Part shown: positions 10,383 to 18,671 of the stretch, piece after piece
How positions within the stretch are numbered: position 1 is the stretch's first letter
How the letters are laid out: each line of letters begins with the position of its first letter
Assembly (NCBI GenBank): GCA_035550055.1
Contig: DASZRO010000024.1
Location: 1 to 51,614, forward strand
Length of the DNA: 51,614 nt
Reading direction: 5' to 3'
Source of the DNA: Mycobacteriales bacterium
GTDB lineage: Bacteria; Actinomycetota; Actinomycetes; JAFAQI01
Notes under the pieces: model-generated
Told to the model about the DNA's origin: nothing
What the model saw: the letters and a program-made list of their open reading frames with translations, nothing else
The model's database searches: none
Position numbers and translations under genes: made by a program

Positions 10383-12620
10383 GTGACTGTTCGCCTGATT
10401 GCCGGCATCGCCGTCTCGCTCATCGCCTTCGCCGTCGCGCTCTATCGGATGCAATGGCTGGGCCGACTCGTGCTCGCCGGCGCCCCGATCCCGCCCGAGC
10501 GCAAGCCCAACGTCCTCGGCGCGGTGAAGGCTCAGCTGACGGACGTCCTCGCTCAGCGCAAGCTGTTCAAGGTCAAGGGGTCGGGCACCGCCCACGCCTT
10601 CACCTTCTGGGGCTTCACGGTGCTGTTCCTCACGATCATCGAGGCGTACGGCTCGCTGTTCCAGCGCGACTTCGCGATCCCGTACATCGGCAGGAGCCGG
10701 GCGTTGGGCCTCATCGAGGACATCTTCGCCGTCGCGGTCACGCTTGCGATCATCGTCTTCACCTGCATCCGGCTGGCGCGCTCGCCGAAGCGGATCGGGC
10801 GCAAGTCACGCTTCTACGGCTCGCACGTCGACCAGGCCTACCTGGTGCTCGGGCTGATCTTCCTGGTCATGGCGACGCTGGTCCTCTACCGCGGCGCGCA
10901 GCTGTCCAACGGCTACTTCCCGTACCAGCACGACGGGTGGTGGCCGTTCGCCTCGAAGGCGGTCAGCTACATCGTGCCGAACGGCATCGCCTTCGAGTCG
11001 GCCTTCATCGTCGCCCAGATCGCCGTGGTGGTCGGCTTCCTGGTGTTCCTGCTCTACGGCAAGCACATGCACATCGTCACTGCGCCGCTCAACGCGTCCC
11101 TCAAGCGTCACCCGAAGGGGCTCGGCGCGCTCGGTACGACGCCCGATCTCGAGAAGCTGATGGAGGACGAGAACGCGGTCCTGGGCGTCGGCCAGGTCGA
11201 GCAGTTCCACCAGCAGCAGCTGCTGCAGACGCTGGCGTGCACCGAGTGCGGCCGCTGCCAGGACAAGTGCCCGGCGTGGAACACCGGCAAGCCGCTCAAC
11301 CCGAAGCTGGTCATCACCGGCATCCGCGACGCGCTGTTCGCCGAGGCGCCGAGGCTGCTCGGCGGTGACAGCGAGGCCGAGCCGAAGATGCTCGTCCCGG
11401 ACATCATCGACCCCGACGTGCTGTGGAGCTGCACCACCTGCGGCGCCTGCGTCGAGGAGTGCCCGGTCGACATCGAGCACGTCGACGCCATCGTCGACAT
11501 GCGCCGCTACCAGGTGCTGATGGAGTCCTCGTTCCCGAGCGAGGCCGGCACGATGCTGCGCAACATCGAGAACCAGGGCAACCCGTGGGGGCTGCGCGCG
11601 GACATGCGCGCGGAGTGGCTCGACGGCATCGACTTCGAGATCCCGATCGTCGAGGACACCATCCCCGACGACGTCGAGTGGCTCTACTGGGTCGGTTGCG
11701 CGGGCTCGCTCGACGACCGTGCTCGCCGCTCCACCCAGGCCATCGCCAAGGTGTTCCACGCCGCCGGGGTGAAGTTCGCGATCCTCGGCCCGCAGGAAGC
11801 CTGCACCGGCGACCCGGCGCGGCGCATGGGCAACGAGTACCTGTTCCAGGAGATGGCCAAGGCCAACATCGAGATCCTCGACGGCGTCGGGGCGAAGAAG
11901 ATCGTCGCGTCCTGCCCGCACTGCTTCAACACGATCGGCAACGAGTACCCGTCACTGGGCGGCAACTACGAGGTCGTGCACCACTCGCAGCTGCTCGGCC
12001 GGCTGGTCGCCGAAGGCAAGCTGGCGCCGCAGGACCCGATCGTCGCGAAGCTGACCTACCACGACCCGTGCTACCTCGGCCGCCACAACAACGTGATGGA
12101 CGCGCCGCGCACCGTGCTCGACGCCGTACCGGGCCTGGAGCGGGTCGAGATGCACCGCCACGGCAAGCGCGGCTTCTGCTGCGGGGCCGGCGGCGCGCGG
12201 ATGTGGATGGAGGAGCGGATCGGCACCCGGGTCAACGTCGAGCGCACCGAGGAGGCGATCGACACCGGCGCCGACATCATCGCCACGTCGTGCCCCTACT
12301 GCCTGATCATGCTCGACGACGCGGTGAACGGGAAGCGCGCCGAGGGCATGGCGAAGCAGGTGCGCGTCATCGACATCGCCCAGGTGATCGGTGACTCGAT
12401 CGGGCTGCGCAAGCTGCAGCCGGCGATGGCCGGCGCACCGGCCGCCGAAGCCGAAGCCGAAGCCGACACCGCTTCCGCGGAAGCGGGTGCACCGACTGAC
12501 CCCACCGCGTCCGCACCAACTCCGGCTCAGCCGCTCGAGGAGTCGACGTCCAACGCGCAGACCCCGCCGGTCGACCCGTCCGGCCCGACGCCCGACGAGC
12601 ACGAAGGCCCCATCGAGTAG
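10383..12620 (+). CDS. etfD: Membrane-anchored iron-sulfur electron transfer protein, EtfD/FadF-like
   Basis: A 745-residue protein of the family that passes electrons from electron-transfer flavoprotein, reduced by acyl-CoA dehydrogenases, to menaquinone (Mycobacterium Rv0338c-type EtfD). The first ~240 residues form a NarI-like membrane domain with about six segments (GTAHAFTFWGFTVLFLTIIE and AYLVLGLIFLVMATLVLY are examples). Two [4Fe-4S] ferredoxin motifs follow: CTECGRCQDKCPAW and CTTCGACVEECPVD. Two CCG/heterodisulfide reductase-like cysteine segments come next, with SCPHCFNTIGNEY, FCCGAGGARMW and SCPYCLIMLDDA. The last ~75 residues are an Ala/Glu/Pro/Thr-rich tail of low complexity. The GTG start is chosen at the first hydrophobic segment. 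An fadE gene lies 18 kb away in this window and is a plausible electron donor partner. Confidence 0.88.
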   Translation: MTVRLIAGIAVSLIAFAVALYRMQWLGRLVLAGAPIPPERKPNVLGAVKAQLTDVLAQRKLFKVKGSGTAHAFTFWGFTVLFLTIIEAYGSLFQRDFAIPYIGRSRALGLIEDIFAVAVTLAIIVFTCIRLARSPKRIGRKSRFYGSHVDQAYLVLGLIFLVMATLVLYRGAQLSNGYFPYQHDGWWPFASKAVSYIVPNGIAFESAFIVAQIAVVVGFLVFLLYGKHMHIVTAPLNASLKRHPKGLGALGTTPDLEKLMEDENAVLGVGQVEQFHQQQLLQTLACTECGRCQDKCPAWNTGKPLNPKLVITGIRDALFAEAPRLLGGDSEAEPKMLVPDIIDPDVLWSCTTCGACVEECPVDIEHVDAIVDMRRYQVLMESSFPSEAGTMLRNIENQGNPWGLRADMRAEWLDGIDFEIPIVEDTIPDDVEWLYWVGCAGSLDDRARRSTQAIAKVFHAAGVKFAILGPQEACTGDPARRMGNEYLFQEMAKANIEILDGVGAKKIVASCPHCFNTIGNEYPSLGGNYEVVHHSQLLGRLVAEGKLAPQDPIVAKLTYHDPCYLGRHNNVMDAPRTVLDAVPGLERVEMHRHGKRGFCCGAGGARMWMEERIGTRVNVERTEEAIDTGADIIATSCPYCLIMLDDAVNGKRAEGMAKQVRVIDIAQVIGDSIGLRKLQPAMAGAPAAEAEAEADTASAEAGAPTDPTASAPTPAQPLEESTSNAQTPPVDPSGPTPDEHEGPIE
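12444..12486. repeat. GCCGAA tandem repeat and 18-bp palindrome in the etfD tail
   Basis: Three exact GCCGAA hexamers (12444-12461) plus a one-base variant encode an Ala-Glu run. A perfect 18-bp palindrome, CCGCTTCCGCGGAAGCGG, follows at 12469-12486. Both lie in the low-complexity C-terminal tail of EtfD and probably reflect slippage in unconstrained sequence. Confidence 0.65.
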
Positions 12621-12640
12621 TCGGCCCACCACCCCCCCGT

Positions 12641-12698
12641 CGAGCCCTACGTATTTGGTCTTTCAGGGGGGTCTGAGAGACCAACAACGTTGGGCTCG
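12641..12698. terminator. Bidirectional terminator hairpin overlapping the dcd 3' end
   Basis: The arms 12641-12666 and 12673-12698 pair at 22 of 26 positions around a 6-nt G-rich loop. Core pairs are CGAGCCC/GGGCTCG, ACGT/ACGT and TTGGTCT/AGACCAA. It lies between the convergent etfD and dcd genes, 20 nt past the etfD stop. On the dcd side it overlaps the last ~16 codons and the stop. Confidence 0.8.
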
Positions 12699-13279
12699 GC
12701 GAGGGTGAGGTTGCCGCGGCGGAAGTTGATGCTCGAGCGTGACGGTGTCGGGCCGCGCTGCCCCTGGTAGCGCGAGCCGTAGATCGACGAACCGTACGGG
12801 TGCTCGGCGGGCGAGGTGAGCCGGAAAACGCACACCTGGCCGATCTTCATGCCCGGCCAGAGCTTGATCGGCAGTGTCGCGACGTTGGACAGCTCGAGGG
12901 TGACGTGCCCGGAGAACCCCGGGTCGATGAAGCCGGCCGTCGAGTGGGTGAGCAGCCCCAGCCGGCCCAGCGAGCTCTTCCCCTCGAGTCGCGCCGCCAG
13001 GTCGTCGGCGAGGCTGACGACCTCGTACGTCGAGCCGAGCACGAACTCGCCCGGGTGCAGGATGAACGGCTCGTCGACACCCACCTCCACCAACCGGGTC
13101 AGGTCCTCCTGCTCCTCGGCGGGGTCGATGTGCGGGTAGCGGTGGTTCTCGAACACCCGGAAGAGCCGGTCCAGCCGGACGTCGATGCTCGAAGGCTGGA
13201 CGAGAGTCTCGTCGTACGGGTCGATCCCGAGTCGCCCCGCAGCAACCTCAGCCTTGATGTCCCGGTCGGAGAGAAGCAC
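12647..13279 (-). CDS. dcd: dCTP deaminase
   Basis: A 210-residue enzyme producing dUTP (or dUMP in bifunctional forms) from dCTP in pyrimidine deoxynucleotide synthesis. Family residues are present: SSLGRLGL with Ser102/Ser103 and Arg106, [20 protein letters not shown] with catalytic Glu129, and the C-terminal [12 protein letters not shown]. Numbering agrees with the bifunctional mycobacterial Dcd, so dUMP formation is plausible. The family normally ends about 5-8 residues after that motif. Here ~20 extra residues follow, encoded across the terminator hairpin, so the natural stop appears to have been lost or moved. It is divergent from tRNA-Gly. Confidence 0.95.
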   Translation of the reverse strand: MLLSDRDIKAEVAAGRLGIDPYDETLVQPSSIDVRLDRLFRVFENHRYPHIDPAEEQEDLTRLVEVGVDEPFILHPGEFVLGSTYEVVSLADDLAARLEGKSSLGRLGLLTHSTAGFIDPGFSGHVTLELSNVATLPIKLWPGMKIGQVCVFRLTSPAEHPYGSSIYGSRYQGQRGPTPSRSSINFRRGNLTLAEPNVVGLSDPPERPNT

Positions 13280-13340
13280 GCGCAGAACATATCGGCCCGG
13301 CTATCCTCGGCACGTTCGCCAGCCCGCAGGGCCGGCGGTC

Positions 13341-13411
13341 GCGGGCGTAGTTCAATGGCAGAACATCAGCTTCCCAAGCTGACAGTGCGGGTTCGATTCC
13401 CGTCGCCCGCT
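13341..13411 (+). tRNA. tRNA-Gly, anticodon CCC
   Basis: A complete cloverleaf can be drawn. The acceptor is GCGGGCG paired with CGCCCGC at 13404-13410, with discriminator T. The D-arm is GTTC-AATGGCA-GAAC. The anticodon stem TCAGC/GCTGA encloses the loop TTCCCAA, giving anticodon CCC at 13373-13375. The T-arm loop is TTCGATT on GCGGG/CCCGT. No CCA is encoded. It is adjacent to dcd. Confidence 0.96.
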
Positions 13412-13442
13412 CTCCTCGGCGAGGCCAGCCGTGCCCGGGCAG

Positions 13443-14129
13443 CTAGTTGATGCTGAAGCCGAAGTCGATCGTCAGGTCCTGACCGTTGATGCCGCCATTG
13501 CTGAGCAGGAAGTCAGTGGCGTCCGCGATCTCGGCCATGGTCACCAGTCGACCAAGCGGGGTCCGTGGGATCGCGGGATGGTCGGGCATCGCCGCCCATT
13601 TCGGGCTGTCGCCGACCACCCCTGGGTGCAGCGCGTTGACCCGGTGCGGCGCGATCTCGACCGCCAGCGTTCGGGCGAGCGCGGAGATGCCGCCGTTGTG
13701 CGTCGTGACGATCGTCGACCCCGGATAGGGACGGTCTTTCGCAACGCCACCGAACAGTACGACGCAGGCGCCGGCAGCCATCCGCGGGTGAAGAAGCCTC
13801 ACGACCTCGGGATACCCGACGAGCTTGGTCACGACCGCAGCAGTTGCCTCCTCGACGTCGAACTCGCGCAGCGTGTTGGGGAACTGCGAGATCGCCGTCA
13901 GCACGAGGTGGTCGACCGCCGTGATCGACGCGAGCTGCGACTCCAGGCCGCTCGGCTTGCTGAGATCGACCGCAATGCCGGTGACGTTGCCCTCGATCTC
14001 TTCAGCGACCGCGACCGCCCGGCCGACATCTCTGCTGGTGATCACAACGTCATCGCCCCGCGACGCGAACCGGGTCGCGATGAAGCGGCCGAGTCCCGCA
14101 CTGCCACCGATCACGATCGAGTTGGCCAC
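13443..14129 (-). CDS. SDR-fold protein lacking the catalytic Ser-Tyr-Lys
   Basis: A 228-residue Rossmann protein of the short-chain dehydrogenase type. The nucleotide-binding motif is IVIGGSAGLGRFIA and the late motif is HRVNALHPGVV. Where catalytic Ser is expected (~127) the sequence reads VVLFGGVA. Where YxxxK is expected it reads VTTHNGGISALARTLAVE (~141), so Tyr and Lys are both absent. The spacing and flanking helix are intact, so this is not a frameshift. A subfamily with the same loss exists among SDRs (PRK07041-like, from memory). It may bind NAD(P) as a regulator or use a different mechanism. The GTG start follows the ABM-family gene by 10 nt in an operon. Confidence 0.85.
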   Translation of the reverse strand: MANSIVIGGSAGLGRFIATRFASRGDDVVITSRDVGRAVAVAEEIEGNVTGIAVDLSKPSGLESQLASITAVDHLVLTAISQFPNTLREFDVEEATAAVVTKLVGYPEVVRLLHPRMAAGACVVLFGGVAKDRPYPGSTIVTTHNGGISALARTLAVEIAPHRVNALHPGVVGDSPKWAAMPDHPAIPRTPLGRLVTMAEIADATDFLLSNGGINGQDLTIDFGFSIN

Positions 14130-14139
14130 AACCGAGTCC

Positions 14140-14451
14140 CTATGCGCCGTGCTCGGCGAGGACGTCGAGGTCGATGAACTCCGGCGGCCCGTCCAAGGCG
14201 TCCATCAAACCCTTGCGGACCTCGACCAGACCAGCCTGGCGGCGCGGGTCGGCCTCCCGGACACGGGCCGCCTCCTCACTGTCGAACGTCGCGATGACGT
14301 AGACCACGTCCGGATCCTGCTGAGACCGGGTGACGACTTCGCTGATCAGACCCGAGCCTGGTTGTTCGATCTCCATGAGCTTGTCCATCAACCCGACGAA
14401 GTCAGCCTCCTTGCCCGCTTTGAGGCGGCCTTTGATGATCTGGATCCACAT
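14140..14451 (-). CDS. ABM-like dimeric alpha/beta-barrel protein
   Basis: A 103-residue protein starting MWIQIIKGRLKAGKEADF, with GGGGAG 5 nt upstream of the ATG. The pattern of a strand, then a helix with Lys/Glu (LMDKLMEIEQ), then VVYVIATFDSEEAARV fits the antibiotic biosynthesis monooxygenase/stress-response A-B barrel superfamily. No cofactor ligand can be identified. It is the first gene of a two-gene operon with the degenerate SDR and is divergent from a YCII-family gene. A role in small-molecule oxidation or detoxification is inferred from the family only. Confidence 0.7.
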   Translation of the reverse strand: MWIQIIKGRLKAGKEADFVGLMDKLMEIEQPGSGLISEVVTRSQQDPDVVYVIATFDSEEAARVREADPRRQAGLVEVRKGLMDALDGPPEFIDLDVLAEHGA

Positions 14452-14580
14452 GGCGACTCCCCGATGTCGGCTGACCTTTACGCCGTGTTTGGTGGCAGGC
14501 CTCATGCAACCACGGCGGACGGCGCGATCCGTCGGCGCGACGGCTGGCGATCGGGCGCCCCTTCGACTGACAATCAGCGA

Positions 14581-14931
14581 ATGGCACAGCCGCGAACCGC
14601 GACGCCGCCCGCCGAGTTCGACACCTATCAACTGGTGATCCTTCGCCGGCCGGCGCAGCCACCCGAGTACGACGACGACACGACGAACCTTCTCTTCTCC
14701 CAGCACCTCGGCCACCTCGCAGACATGCGGGACGCCGGGCATCTCCTGGCCGCTGGACCGTTGAGCGACCAACCGGACGATGCGCTGCGCGGGATCTGCC
14801 TCTTCCGGACCGGATCGGTCGAGAAGGCGCGCGAGCTCGCAGTCCAGGACCCAGCGGTGCAGGCCGGGCTGTTCGTGGTCGACGTGATGACATGGCGTAC
14901 GCCGAAGGGCGAGATCCCGTTCGGCGGCTGA
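14581..14931 (+). CDS. YCII-family small protein
   Basis: A 116-residue protein with the ferredoxin-like YCII fold. Key segments are YQLVILRRPAQPPEY, then SQHLGHLADMRDAGHLLAAG with the conserved His-Asp region, then PLSDQPDDALRGICLFRT and a final VDVMTWRTPKGEI. YCII proteins resemble muconolactone isomerases and small decarboxylases; the reaction here is unknown. The ATG start gives the usual N-terminus after a short polar lead. It is divergent from the ABM-like gene across 129 nt and lies 44 nt before the exported beta-propeller-like gene. Confidence 0.75.
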   Translation: MAQPRTATPPAEFDTYQLVILRRPAQPPEYDDDTTNLLFSQHLGHLADMRDAGHLLAAGPLSDQPDDALRGICLFRTGSVEKARELAVQDPAVQAGLFVVDVMTWRTPKGEIPFGG

Positions 14932-14975
14932 CCGAGCGCCGCTTCGACGGCGGGCACCGATCCGGGGGGACAACG

Positions 14976-16163
14976 ATGCACTACAACCGCGGCAACCGTT
15001 ACACCGTCGTCGTAGCAGCGCTGGCGACGATCGCGTCGTTCGCGTCGAGTGCGCCGGCCCACGGATCGGGCGCGCTCAGCATCGGTGCTCCGCATCAGGT
15101 CGGTTACACCGGAACCAACGCGCTGGCGATCAGCTGCCCTCGGGGCATCCCGGTCTCCGCCAGCGTCTGCGCGGTCCTCATCGACGTGACGGCGCATCCT
15201 CGCTACCCGTCGCTCTCACTCGTACGCCGCGGGGTGCCGAGCGCGCCGCAAGAGCTGGCGCGAGACGCCGACCGTGTCGTATGCGCCTCCGCGACCGTGT
15301 GCGGGGTCTATGCGACTCCGGCGGCGGCGTCAGGTGGGAGCAACACGATCGAGTGGCTCCGCAACGGCACGCCCCGCTCGACCACCACGATCGATGGGAT
15401 CAAGTTCGTCACCGACGTCGAGTGCCCAACCGCGAGTCGGTGCGTCGCGATCGGCGAGGCGCTTCAGCAGATCACCGCCACGACCTACAACTTCCACGCT
15501 CGGCTCGCGTTCGTCTCACCGCGCACGAATACGGCGACGGCCGAACCCATCCCGGCGGTCAACGAGGTGGCCGACCTCTCCTGCGGCTCGCCGACCAGCT
15601 GCTACGCGACCGGCAGCAAGCACGGACCGGTCACGGTCCAGGGTGACGCCCGAAGCGAGTTCGTCCCCGCCGGTGCCGTCGACGGCGGCGAGCGCATCGT
15701 CCACGTCACCGGGTCCAAGGTCACCGTCGCCCCCGTCACCGAGCCGCGCCTCGGCCGGATCGCCTGCGGGGACGCGACGCATTGCATCGCCACCTCCTAC
15801 ACCGGGGACTTCGCATCAGGCTCCGGCTGGAACCTGCTCGCGGTGACCGACGGCAAGGTGGACGACGTCATCCGGTCCACGCAGACCCTCGACTTCGCGT
15901 GCTGGAACGCGACCGACTGTCTGGGTGTGGTCGGCCTCGACCACTCCAACGACGCCGACCCCGACCAGACCGCCTACGTCGCAGCGCTCGACGCAGGACA
16001 GCCCGGCGCGACGAGCAACCTGCCCGGCTACGACTTCAGTGGCGAGCTCCTGACGCCACAGGTCGCCTGCCCGACCGCGGGGATGTGTCTGATCGAGGCG
16101 GCGAGAACATCAGCCGCGAGGGCCGGCGAGGAGATCGACACCATGGTCGTCGCCACCTCTTGA
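14976..16163 (+). CDS. Exported protein with seven cysteine-pair repeats, beta-propeller-like
   Basis: A 395-residue protein. The ATG of MHYNRGN, preceded by a GGGGGGA ribosome site, gives a clean signal peptide (VVVAALATIASFASSAPAHG). Seven repeats each carry a hydrophobic-Cys-x5-Cys motif: C54/C65 (x10), C103/C109, C150/C156, C203/C209, C264/C270, C309/C315 and C365/C371, spaced 41-61 residues apart. Examples are VECPTASRCVAIG and LSCGSPTSCYATG. The count and spacing fit a seven-bladed propeller with one disulfide per blade, which would suit an oxidising extracytoplasmic location. No active site is recognised. It converges on an HTH gene with a small hairpin at the shared 3' end. Confidence 0.75.
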   Translation: MHYNRGNRYTVVVAALATIASFASSAPAHGSGALSIGAPHQVGYTGTNALAISCPRGIPVSASVCAVLIDVTAHPRYPSLSLVRRGVPSAPQELARDADRVVCASATVCGVYATPAAASGGSNTIEWLRNGTPRSTTTIDGIKFVTDVECPTASRCVAIGEALQQITATTYNFHARLAFVSPRTNTATAEPIPAVNEVADLSCGSPTSCYATGSKHGPVTVQGDARSEFVPAGAVDGGERIVHVTGSKVTVAPVTEPRLGRIACGDATHCIATSYTGDFASGSGWNLLAVTDGKVDDVIRSTQTLDFACWNATDCLGVVGLDHSNDADPDQTAYVAALDAGQPGATSNLPGYDFSGELLTPQVACPTAGMCLIEAARTSAARAGEEIDTMVVATS

Positions 16164-16184
16164 GCCGCCTCGGCGGTCAGCTCA
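16161..16184. terminator. Short hairpin between convergent genes
   Basis: TGAG-CCGCC-TC-GGCGG-TCAG-CTCA folds into a CCGCC/GGCGG stem flanked by TGAG/CTCA. Both flanking stop codons (16161-16163 on plus, 16182-16184 on minus) form part of the outer stem. There is no U-run. Confidence 0.5.
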
Positions 16185-16709
16185 CCACTGCGCCGGATGG
16201 ATGTACGTCGCAGCGGGTCGCCCCAACCACTGAGTGACCCGCATCGCGAGATCCATGTCGGCCAGCCGAGCGGTACGCAGATTGGTCAGCCGGCTCGGCG
16301 TACAACCGATGACCTGGCCGAGGCCCACCCAGGTCAGACCTTCCTCGACCCGCCGCCGGTTGAGATCCGCGTGCAGCTCGTCGAGGCTCCAGCGAAGCCG
16401 GCGGTCAGGACCTGCCTTCGGCAGCCTGCTCGTGCCGACGTCGACCACCGGCCCGGTCAGGAACTCCTCCGGGACGCGGTCGATCCAGCGCAGCACGAAC
16501 ATCGCGTACTGACACGAGATGTCACCCCGCTGCCCGAACCGTGGCACCGCCCCTGGGCACAGCGGGCTGTCTCCCCGCCGGGCGTTGAGCTCCGACGACT
16601 GCTGCCACAGCACCGCGGCGAGCTGGTTCCAGTCCAGCCCCGCCGCGCGGCGTTGCTCGTTGAGCGCGTCGAAGAGCGCGGAGCAGTCGAACGCCGGAAG
16701 CGCGTGCAC
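16182..16709 (-). CDS. Protein with two XRE-like helix-turn-helix segments
   Basis: A 175-residue cytoplasmic protein from a GTG start (VHALPAFDCSALFDALNEQR) placed 20 nt after the upstream esterase stop. Two related halves can be seen. The first is FDALNEQRRAAGLDWNQLAAVLW. The second is LHADLNRRRVEEGLTWVGLGQVIGCTPSRLTNLRTA, followed by MRVTQWLGRPAATYI, a pattern of lambda-repressor-like DNA-binding domains. A middle loop contains Cys residues (SPLCPGAV, GDISCQYAMFVL). It is probably a transcriptional regulator; targets are unknown. It may be co-transcribed with the secreted esterase gene upstream. Confidence 0.65.
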   Translation of the reverse strand: MHALPAFDCSALFDALNEQRRAAGLDWNQLAAVLWQQSSELNARRGDSPLCPGAVPRFGQRGDISCQYAMFVLRWIDRVPEEFLTGPVVDVGTSRLPKAGPDRRLRWSLDELHADLNRRRVEEGLTWVGLGQVIGCTPSRLTNLRTARLADMDLAMRVTQWLGRPAATYIHPAQW

Positions 16710-16729
16710 GCACTCAGTATTCGCCGCCG

Positions 16730-17938
16730 TCAACTCGCGCAGTGCCTCGCCAACACGATCGTCGTCGGGGTGCTCGTGCGAATCGTGCAGCCGTTGCTCG
16801 TGGTGATCGTCACGTCGGACCCGGCGTCGCTGATCGAGAGCCGGTGCAACGTGCGGCTGAACTGCACGACCTTCGTCGGCGGCGCGGCGAACCGGTAGCC
16901 GACGTCCCACAGCTGACCGCTCGTAGCGACGGTGTCGTTGGTCCACGACTGCGGATCGGTGATCACCGGCGCGAAGGGGTTCCACTTGACGAGCGAGTCG
17001 ACCTCGCCGAGGAAGTCAGGGATGTCGTGGCCGCCGGTGTGCGGCTGATAGGTGATGTCGACTCCCGCCTCGACCGCGGCCTTGTGGAAACGCTGGCTCA
17101 TCGGGTAGATGACGATTCCCTCTTCTTCCGAGCCCGGTGTGTTGTACGCCGCGACCGGGCTCGGCGCGCCGTTGCCGGTGCTTTCGAACACGCGGGTCTG
17201 GCGCAGGTTCATCACGAGCTTTGCCGGGTTGTGCCCGGACATGTAGAAGCCGTACGGGCGGCCGTCGACGGGGAACAGCTGGTAGTCGCCCTTGAGCGGA
17301 GCGAAGGAGAGCACGCCTTCGGCCGCGTCGGGGATCGGGGCGTAGTACTGCGGGTCGACAAAGCCGGACAGGGTCGCCACCGACCCGAAGAAGCCAGGCA
17401 GCCGACCGCCGAGATACGTCGCACCGAAGCCGCCCATCGAGATGCCCACCAGCGCGTGGTAGCGCCGCTGCGGCAGGATCCGGTAGTCGTGCAGGATCGT
17501 CGGCAGCACGGTGTCGAGCTCGTAGCTCTCCCATGACGGCCCGCCGCGGCGGCCGTGGTTCCACCAGTCCGTGTACCAGCCGCTCGCCCCCTCCGGCATC
17601 ACGACGATCGGCTTCGGGTTCAGCGTCTCGAACGGCAGCTCCAGCTTCCACTGCGCCCACCACGCGTAGTCGCAGTTCAATCCGTTGAGGGCGACGACCA
17701 ACGGATACCGCTTCGCCGGGTCGTATCCCGCCGGCAGCAACACGTTCGCGCGAGGCGCGCCGGCGTACGGCAGCCACTGGGAGCCGATCTCCCCGTGCGG
17801 AGCCGGGATCGTCATCGTGATCAGCCGCGGCTGCGCCGCGGGTGGAGTCTTCGCAAGAGCGCTCCCGGTCGCGCCGGCGAGGGTTGAGCCGAGGAGAACC
17901 GTCGAGACGAGCAGCGCACGGGCCTTGGTACGTCGCAT
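16730..17938 (-). CDS. Secreted esterase of the antigen 85/esterase D alpha/beta-hydrolase family
   Basis: A 402-residue exported protein. The start at MRRTKARALL gives a typical signal peptide (LLVSTVLLGSTLAGATGSALA); ten upstream in-frame residues are rejected. The hydrolase core has LVVALNGLNCDYAWW (oxyanion region), VVMPEGASGWYTDWWNHG and the nucleophile elbow VGISMGGFGA with Ser167. A late HTGGHDIPDF probably supplies the catalytic His. This resembles the putative esterase/mycolyltransferase superfamily. The final ~60 residues form a separate beta-rich tail (LHRLSISDAGSDVTITTSNG) with two Cys. The substrate is unknown; true mycolyl transfer cannot be inferred. Confidence 0.82.
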   Translation of the reverse strand: MRRTKARALLVSTVLLGSTLAGATGSALAKTPPAAQPRLITMTIPAPHGEIGSQWLPYAGAPRANVLLPAGYDPAKRYPLVVALNGLNCDYAWWAQWKLELPFETLNPKPIVVMPEGASGWYTDWWNHGRRGGPSWESYELDTVLPTILHDYRILPQRRYHALVGISMGGFGATYLGGRLPGFFGSVATLSGFVDPQYYAPIPDAAEGVLSFAPLKGDYQLFPVDGRPYGFYMSGHNPAKLVMNLRQTRVFESTGNGAPSPVAAYNTPGSEEEGIVIYPMSQRFHKAAVEAGVDITYQPHTGGHDIPDFLGEVDSLVKWNPFAPVITDPQSWTNDTVATSGQLWDVGYRFAAPPTKVVQFSRTLHRLSISDAGSDVTITTSNGCTIRTSTPTTIVLARHCAS

Positions 17939-18015
17939 GTAGTGGTCTTCGCGACGAACGAGGCCCACCCTGCCTGCGCCGGGGTCGAGCTGCTCCCGTG
18001 CGTATGTTGAAAGTC

Positions 18016-18651
18016 ATGGACGCGAACGCGATCTACGCCGCCGCAGCCGTCAATCGCCGGGCCATGGCTGACCTGCTCGAGACGCTCACCCCCGACCAGC
18101 TCACCAGCCCCAGCCTCTGTGGCGAGTGGGACGTCCAGACCGTCGGTGCCCACCTCGCCAGCGCGATCACCACGAGCGTTCCGCACGTCCTGGTCGAGCT
18201 GGTCCGCAACCGCGGCAACTTCGACCGCACCAACTCGGCGGTCGCCGTGAAGGAGGCGCGCAACGGCATCACCGCGACGATCGCGAAAATCCGGGCGAAC
18301 GCCGAGAGCCGTTTCACGCCTCCGGTGACCGGTCCCCGCGCGCCGTTGACCGACGCGATCATCCATCTCGGCGACATCACTCGCCCCCTCGGCCTGCCCC
18401 ACGACGCGCCCGACGACCACGTCCGCACCGCGCTGGAGTTCCTGACCGACGGCCGTCCGATCGGGTTCGTCAAGCGGGGCACGCTGTCCGGACTGCAGCT
18501 GTACGCCGACGATCTCGACCTGACGATCGGTGCCGGCGCACAGGTGCGCGGTCGCGGCATCGACATCGCGATGGCGGTCTGCGGCAGGGCGGCCGCGCTC
18601 CCCACGCTGGACGGGCCGGGGGTCGAGCTGCTGCGCACCCGGATCAGCTGA
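18016..18651 (+). CDS. Mycothiol-dependent maleylpyruvate isomerase-family protein (DinB-like)
   Basis: A 211-residue protein with the four-helix MDMPI N-terminal fold. Diagnostic features are MADLLETLTPDQLTSPSLC, then GEWDVQTVGAHLASAI with the conserved Trp and the first metal-ligand His. A later HLGDITRPLGLP supplies a second His. In the family these His bind a divalent metal and the enzyme transfers or isomerises using mycothiol. The actual substrate varies and is unknown here. An ATG at 18004 would add four residues; 18016 is preferred because GAAAG precedes it. The gene is divergent from the esterase gene and followed by an MFS exporter about 100 nt downstream. Confidence 0.8.
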   Translation: MDANAIYAAAAVNRRAMADLLETLTPDQLTSPSLCGEWDVQTVGAHLASAITTSVPHVLVELVRNRGNFDRTNSAVAVKEARNGITATIAKIRANAESRFTPPVTGPRAPLTDAIIHLGDITRPLGLPHDAPDDHVRTALEFLTDGRPIGFVKRGTLSGLQLYADDLDLTIGAGAQVRGRGIDIAMAVCGRAAALPTLDGPGVELLRTRIS

Positions 18652-18671
18652 GCCACTGACCCGCCGGGTAG

